Shown piece by piece: positions 9,429 through 12,162 of a stretch of DNA of 12,162 nucleotides. Below the pieces are notes generated by a model that worked only from the letters and a program-made list of their open reading frames with translations, had not been told where the DNA came from and made no database searches. The stretch is from Pseudomonadota bacterium (lineage in GTDB: Bacteria; Pseudomonadota; Gammaproteobacteria; Burkholderiales; SG8-39). The position numbers and the translations under genes were made by a program. The DNA is taken from assembly GCA_021825225.1 (NCBI GenBank), contig JAKAIH010000024.1:1-12162 (forward strand), written 5' to 3'. Each line of letters opens with the position of its first letter. Within the stretch, counting starts at the first letter, position 1.

Positions 9429-9662
9429 GTGGGCTTCGAAGGCCGACGCGGGCGTCCCCCTTGCCGTTGCAGGCGCCAGCACAGGCGCGGCGTATTATGA
9501 TGGCGGCCATGGGTATTCCGTCTGCGATCAGCTTACTCCGCACCCATAGGCCTGATACTTGCACGCGGATCTTGGCGCAATTGGGCAGCCGGCGATGCCC
9601 GTCGTGGCGCTCGCCACCGCGCCGCTGTTTCACTTCGCCAGACGCCTGAACGAGGGAATCGC
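9429..9662 (+). other. Intergenic region between mnmE and tam
   Basis: This 234-bp stretch has no recognisable gene. A possible -10 element TATTAT (9493-9498, 5 of 6 to consensus) is present, but the nearest TTG-type -35 candidate (TTGCAG at 9467-9472) is at an unfavourable 20 bp. A 74-codon open frame here is arginine/proline-rich in composition and has no family resemblance. No convincing terminator with a T-tract follows mnmE. Confidence 0.4.
9652..9656 (+). promoter_or_regulatory. Ribosome binding site of tam
   Basis: GAGGG lies 6 nt before the ATG at 9663 and supports the start of the methyltransferase. Confidence 0.6.
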
Positions 9663-10427
9663 ATGAGTTGGGACCCGCAGCAGTACTCGCGTTTTGCCGG
9701 ACAACGGCTGCGTCCGGCGCTGGACCTGATTGCGCGCATACCGATCGAACTCCCGCAGGCGGTGGTTGATCTGGGCTGCGGCACAGGCAACGTCACCCGG
9801 ATAGTGCGCAATCGTTGGCCCCAGGCCCGCATTATCGGCGTCGACAGCTCACCGCAGATGCTGGCCGAGGCGAGACTGGCGGAGGCAGACATAGGCTGGG
9901 AACAGTCCGACCTTGCGTCCTGGAACCCGCCGGCACAATTCGACCTCGTTTTTTCCAACGCGGCGCTGCACTGGCTGGACGATCACCCGGCGCTGTTCGC
10001 GCGGCTATGCGGAAAGGTCGCTGCCGGTGGCGTGCTGGCGGTGCAGATGCCGCGCAATTTCGGCGCCCCTTCGCACACGCTGATGCACGAACTGGCGACC
10101 AGCCCGCCCTGGCGCGATATGCTGGCCTCGCTGCTGCGGCCGCAGCCAGTGCTCGCAGCCGAGGACTACTACGACCTGCTTGCTCCACGCGTACGTTCCC
10201 TGGACATCTGGGAGACCGAATACCTGCAAATTCTCGAAGGCGAGAACCCGGTGGCGGAGTGGACCAAGGGAACCTGGCTTGCCCCCTTGCTCGCGGCGCT
10301 GGCACCGCAGGCGCGCTCCGTCTTCGAGGCCGAATACCGTCGCCGGGTGGCGCAGGCTTATCCGCGGCGGGCCGATGGCAAGACGCTGTTTCCGTTCAGA
10401 CGCCTGTTCATCGTCGCGGAGCTCTAG
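9663..10427 (+). CDS. tam: Trans-aconitate 2-methyltransferase (SAM-dependent)
   Basis: Class I SAM methyltransferase expected to methylate trans-aconitate, a by-product that inhibits aconitase and hence the TCA cycle; cytoplasmic. The 254 residues match the family length. The N-terminus MSWDPQQYSRFAGQRLRPALDLIARIP resembles E. coli Tam closely. SAM motif I is VDLGCGTGN (35-43), the ribose-binding acidic residue is Asp61 in GVDSSPQML, and Asp83 lies in the next loop. SNAALHWLDDH (98-108) and GVLAVQMPRN (123-132) are Tam-like, as is the ending FPFRRLFIVAEL. The ATG is supported by GAGGG with 6-nt spacing. It lies 234 bp after mnmE and 108 bp before the PEPCK remnant, so it may be its own unit. 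Substrate is inferred from family similarity, not from residues I can prove specific. Confidence 0.9.
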   Translation: MSWDPQQYSRFAGQRLRPALDLIARIPIELPQAVVDLGCGTGNVTRIVRNRWPQARIIGVDSSPQMLAEARLAEADIGWEQSDLASWNPPAQFDLVFSNAALHWLDDHPALFARLCGKVAAGGVLAVQMPRNFGAPSHTLMHELATSPPWRDMLASLLRPQPVLAAEDYYDLLAPRVRSLDIWETEYLQILEGENPVAEWTKGTWLAPLLAALAPQARSVFEAEYRRRVAQAYPRRADGKTLFPFRRLFIVAEL

Positions 10428-10510
10428 CTTTTCGGGCGGAGCTTCGTTGTAGAATGCAAATGATTTTTCCGGCAGTCCGCTGCGTGTGGGAGCGCATGGC
10501 TGCAGGTTAT

Positions 10511-10519
10511 TGGTATAAC
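10511..10519 (+). promoter_or_regulatory. Possible extended -10 promoter before the PEPCK remnant
   Basis: TGGTATAAC fits the extended -10 pattern TGnTATAAT with one mismatch. No good -35 is visible. Transcription would begin about 10 nt before the ATG at 10536, giving a very short leader. A second -10-like hexamer, TAGAAT, is at 10450-10455. It would also drive the aminotransferase 13 bp beyond the remnant. Confidence 0.35.
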
Positions 10520-10535
10520 AAGGCAGAAAAAAATC

Positions 10536-10781
10536 ATGAACTCAGCGAAGGCCAGGGGCACCGCGGGTGCAGGCACACCCGACTGGGTCAGACACCAAGG
10601 CGTAAAGGAGTGGGTCGCGCAAATGGCGCAGCTGGCCAAGCCGGATCGCGTCGTCTGGTGCGATGGCTCGCAGGAGGAATACGAGCGCCTGCGCCAGGGA
10701 ATAGTGGACCCGGGAACGATGGAGCGCCTCGATCCAAAGCCGCTCGAAGCTCTGGTGCTGGAGACCAGGCTCCTGCCCTGA
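10536..10781 (+). pseudogene. pckG: N-terminal remnant of GTP-dependent phosphoenolpyruvate carboxykinase
   Basis: An intact 81-codon frame whose first two thirds match the extreme N-terminus of GTP-type PEP carboxykinase (GTP + oxaloacetate to PEP, gluconeogenesis). Residues 22-66 read VKEWVAQMAQLAKPDRVVW, then CDGSQEEYERLRQGIVDPGTMERLDPK. This carries the family's KPDRV-WCDGS-EEY-RL pattern. Family members are about 600 residues. Here the expected continuation (about LNP-KRPNS-LARSDPSDVARVE) is missing. The frame runs on for about 14 unrelated residues and stops, with no PEPCK sequence visible in other frames downstream. All nucleotide, metal and substrate sites are absent, so it cannot be an active PEPCK. 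It is most simply a deletion relic; a short expressed protein of other function is possible because the frame is open and has an ATG. It lies 13 bp before the aminotransferase. Confidence 0.8.
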
Positions 10782-10794
10782 AAACAAGTTCTTC

Positions 10795-12123
10795 ATGGGT
10801 CAGGTCTTCCACCGCAATCCCAAGCACAAATATCCGGTTGCCGTCGGCGGAGACGGACCGTATGTCATCGACAGGGATGGCAAGCGCTACCTCGACGCCA
10901 GCGGCGGTGCTGCCGTATCCTGCCTTGGCCACAGTGATCGCGAGGTGATCGCAGCGATCAAGGCCCAACTGGACCAGCTACCGTTTGCACATACTTCCTT
11001 TTTCACCAACAAGCCCATGGAAGGGCTGTCGTGCGAGTTGATCGAGAATGCTCCCGCCGGCATGGCGCGAGTGTATTTCTGCGCCGGGGGCTCGGAGGCT
11101 GTGGAAGCGGCGCTCAAGCTCGCGCGCCAGTATTTCGTCGACATCGGCCAGACGCAGCGCAGCCATGTGATCGCACGCCGGCAGAGCTACCACGGCAACA
11201 CCCTGGACGCTCTCGCGACCGGCGGCAACCTGTGGCGGCGCACGCAATTCGAGCCGCTGTTGGTGGAAGTGTCACAGGTCTCGCCTTGCTACACCTATCG
11301 CGGCAAGCAGCGGGGCGAGGACGACGCGTCCTATGGCCGGCGCCTGGTGCGCGAACTGGAGGACGAGGTGCAGCGGCTGGGGCCGGAACGGGTCATTGCC
11401 TTTATCGCGGAGACTGTGGGCGGGGCGACGCTGGGCTGCGTCACGCCGGTGCCGGGCTATTTCGCCGGAGTGCGCGCAGTCTGCGACAGGTACGGCATAT
11501 TGCTGATTCTGGACGAGGTGATGTGCGGCATGGGCCGCTGCGGCACGCTCTATGCCTGCGAGCCGGAGGGGGTGGCGCCCGACCTCATTTGCATAGGCAA
11601 TGGCTTGGGCGCAGGCTATCAGCCCATAGGCGCATTGCTCGTGAGCGCCAAGATCTATGACGCTGTGGTCAAGGGCTCGGGCTTTTTCCAACACGGCCAC
11701 ACTTATACCGGACACGCGACGGCATGCGCCGGCGCATTGGCAGTGCAGCGCGCGATCAAGCAGCGCGGGCTGTTGGCTCAGGTGCGCGAGCGCGGCGCCG
11801 GACTCGAGGCGAGGCTGCGCGCGCGCTTCGGCGAGCACCCGCACGTAGGCGAGATTCGCGGCCGCGGGCTGTTCTGGGCGCTGGAACTGGTGGAGGAGCG
11901 CGCGAGCAAACGAGCATTCGATCCGAAACGCAGTATCAACACCAGCCTGAAGCTGCGCGCGCTGGACAATGGGTTAATGTGCTATCCGATGGGCGGTTCG
12001 GTAAACGGGGTGGCGGGCGACCATGTGCTGCTCGCCCCGCCTTACATCATCAGCGAGCCACAGCTGGATGAGGCAGTAGACAAGCTCGCGCGCTCCATCG
12101 ATGAGGTGATAGCGGCGCAATAG
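10795..12123 (+). CDS. Class III PLP-dependent aminotransferase family protein with Asn at the catalytic Lys position
   Basis: Fold-type I aminotransferase-like protein, 442 residues, full length, related to the broad 'aspartate aminotransferase family'/omega-transaminase group. The native substrate cannot be told. The N-terminus VFHRNPKHKYPVAV...GKRYLDASGGAAVSCLGH is typical, so the ATG at 10795 looks right despite a poor ribosome binding site. PLP-site motifs visible are AGGSEAVEAALKLARQY (98-113), SYHGNTLDAL (131-140), Glu206 in AETVGG, LDEV with Asp240, GMGRCG (245-250) and HGHTYTGH (300-307, phosphate-contact Thr303). RGRGLFWALEL and GDHVLLAPP complete the C-terminal domain. The segment that normally reads AKGLGAGYQPIGA is GNGLGAGYQPIGA: residue 269 (codon AAT, 11599-11601) is Asn where the Schiff-base Lys is expected. 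Ordinary transaminase chemistry is therefore doubtful unless this codon is an error. It is 13 bp downstream of the PEPCK remnant, probably on the same transcript. Confidence 0.9.
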   Translation: MGQVFHRNPKHKYPVAVGGDGPYVIDRDGKRYLDASGGAAVSCLGHSDREVIAAIKAQLDQLPFAHTSFFTNKPMEGLSCELIENAPAGMARVYFCAGGSEAVEAALKLARQYFVDIGQTQRSHVIARRQSYHGNTLDALATGGNLWRRTQFEPLLVEVSQVSPCYTYRGKQRGEDDASYGRRLVRELEDEVQRLGPERVIAFIAETVGGATLGCVTPVPGYFAGVRAVCDRYGILLILDEVMCGMGRCGTLYACEPEGVAPDLICIGNGLGAGYQPIGALLVSAKIYDAVVKGSGFFQHGHTYTGHATACAGALAVQRAIKQRGLLAQVRERGAGLEARLRARFGEHPHVGEIRGRGLFWALELVEERASKRAFDPKRSINTSLKLRALDNGLMCYPMGGSVNGVAGDHVLLAPPYIISEPQLDEAVDKLARSIDEVIAAQ

Positions 12124-12139
12124 TCTGGAGTTGCGCCCG

Positions 12140-12145
12140 TATAAT
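12140..12145 (+). promoter_or_regulatory. Possible -10 element for the next gene
   Basis: A perfect TATAAT lies 17 bp after the aminotransferase stop. No convincing -35 hexamer is found at 16-18 bp, where the bases overlap the end of the aminotransferase gene. The gene it would serve is outside the window. Confidence 0.3.
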
Positions 12146-12162
12146 GTCGTCCGGGCCTTTCC

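Noticed and set aside
9425..9649. 74-codon frame with a GTG overlapping the mnmE stop
   Set aside because: Composition is Arg/Pro/Ser-rich without any family pattern, there is no ribosome binding site, and it sits in a normal intergenic gap.
9815..10948. 377-codon plus-strand frame spanning tam, the PEPCK remnant and the aminotransferase start
   Set aside because: Out of frame with three recognisable genes. It has Ala/Gly/Arg-rich low-complexity composition. I checked it for a continuation of PEPCK after 10741 and found none.

Overview
This window is the chromosomal replication-origin neighbourhood of a GC-rich proteobacterium, most likely a betaproteobacterium. The evidence is the dnaA-dnaN-gyrB order with no recF between dnaN and gyrB, the divergent rpmH-rnpA-yidD-yidC-mnmE cluster, the sequence character of L34, DnaA, GyrB and YidC, and a type IV pilus pilU gene end. 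The genus cannot be named from the sequence alone.

Layout. Bases 1-280 hold the 3' end of pilU (+). Bases 333-5463 hold gyrB, dnaN and dnaA, all on the minus strand and reading away from the origin. A 198-bp AT-rich gap between dnaA and dnaN carries several degenerate DnaA boxes. The 180-bp gap between divergent dnaA and rpmH (5464-5643) has one perfect DnaA box, a good sigma70-type promoter for rpmH and an unusual set of three AATGCCG half-sites embedded in that promoter. Bases 5644-9428 are a tight plus-strand cluster: rpmH (44 aa), rnpA (TTG start overlapping the rpmH stop), yidD (GTG start overlapping the rnpA stop), yidC and mnmE. It joins ribosome and RNase P biogenesis, membrane-protein insertion and tRNA wobble-uridine modification.

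The last quarter (9429-12162) is accessory-like. It carries a Tam-type trans-aconitate methyltransferase, an 81-codon ORF that is clearly the N-terminal piece of a GTP-dependent PEP carboxykinase and then stops, and, 13 bp later, a full-length class III (PLP) aminotransferase. In that aminotransferase the residue at the position of the Schiff-base lysine is asparagine (residue 269, codon AAT), while the other recognisable PLP-pocket motifs are intact. A truncated gene next to an active-site-altered gene is the most unusual content of the window. It may be gene decay, a sequencing error in one codon, or a repurposed non-catalytic fold.

No mobile elements, CRISPR arrays, tRNA or rRNA genes were seen. 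I found no convincing new multi-gene system. The items most worth following up are the lysine-less aminotransferase, the PEPCK remnant and the half-site array in the rpmH promoter.
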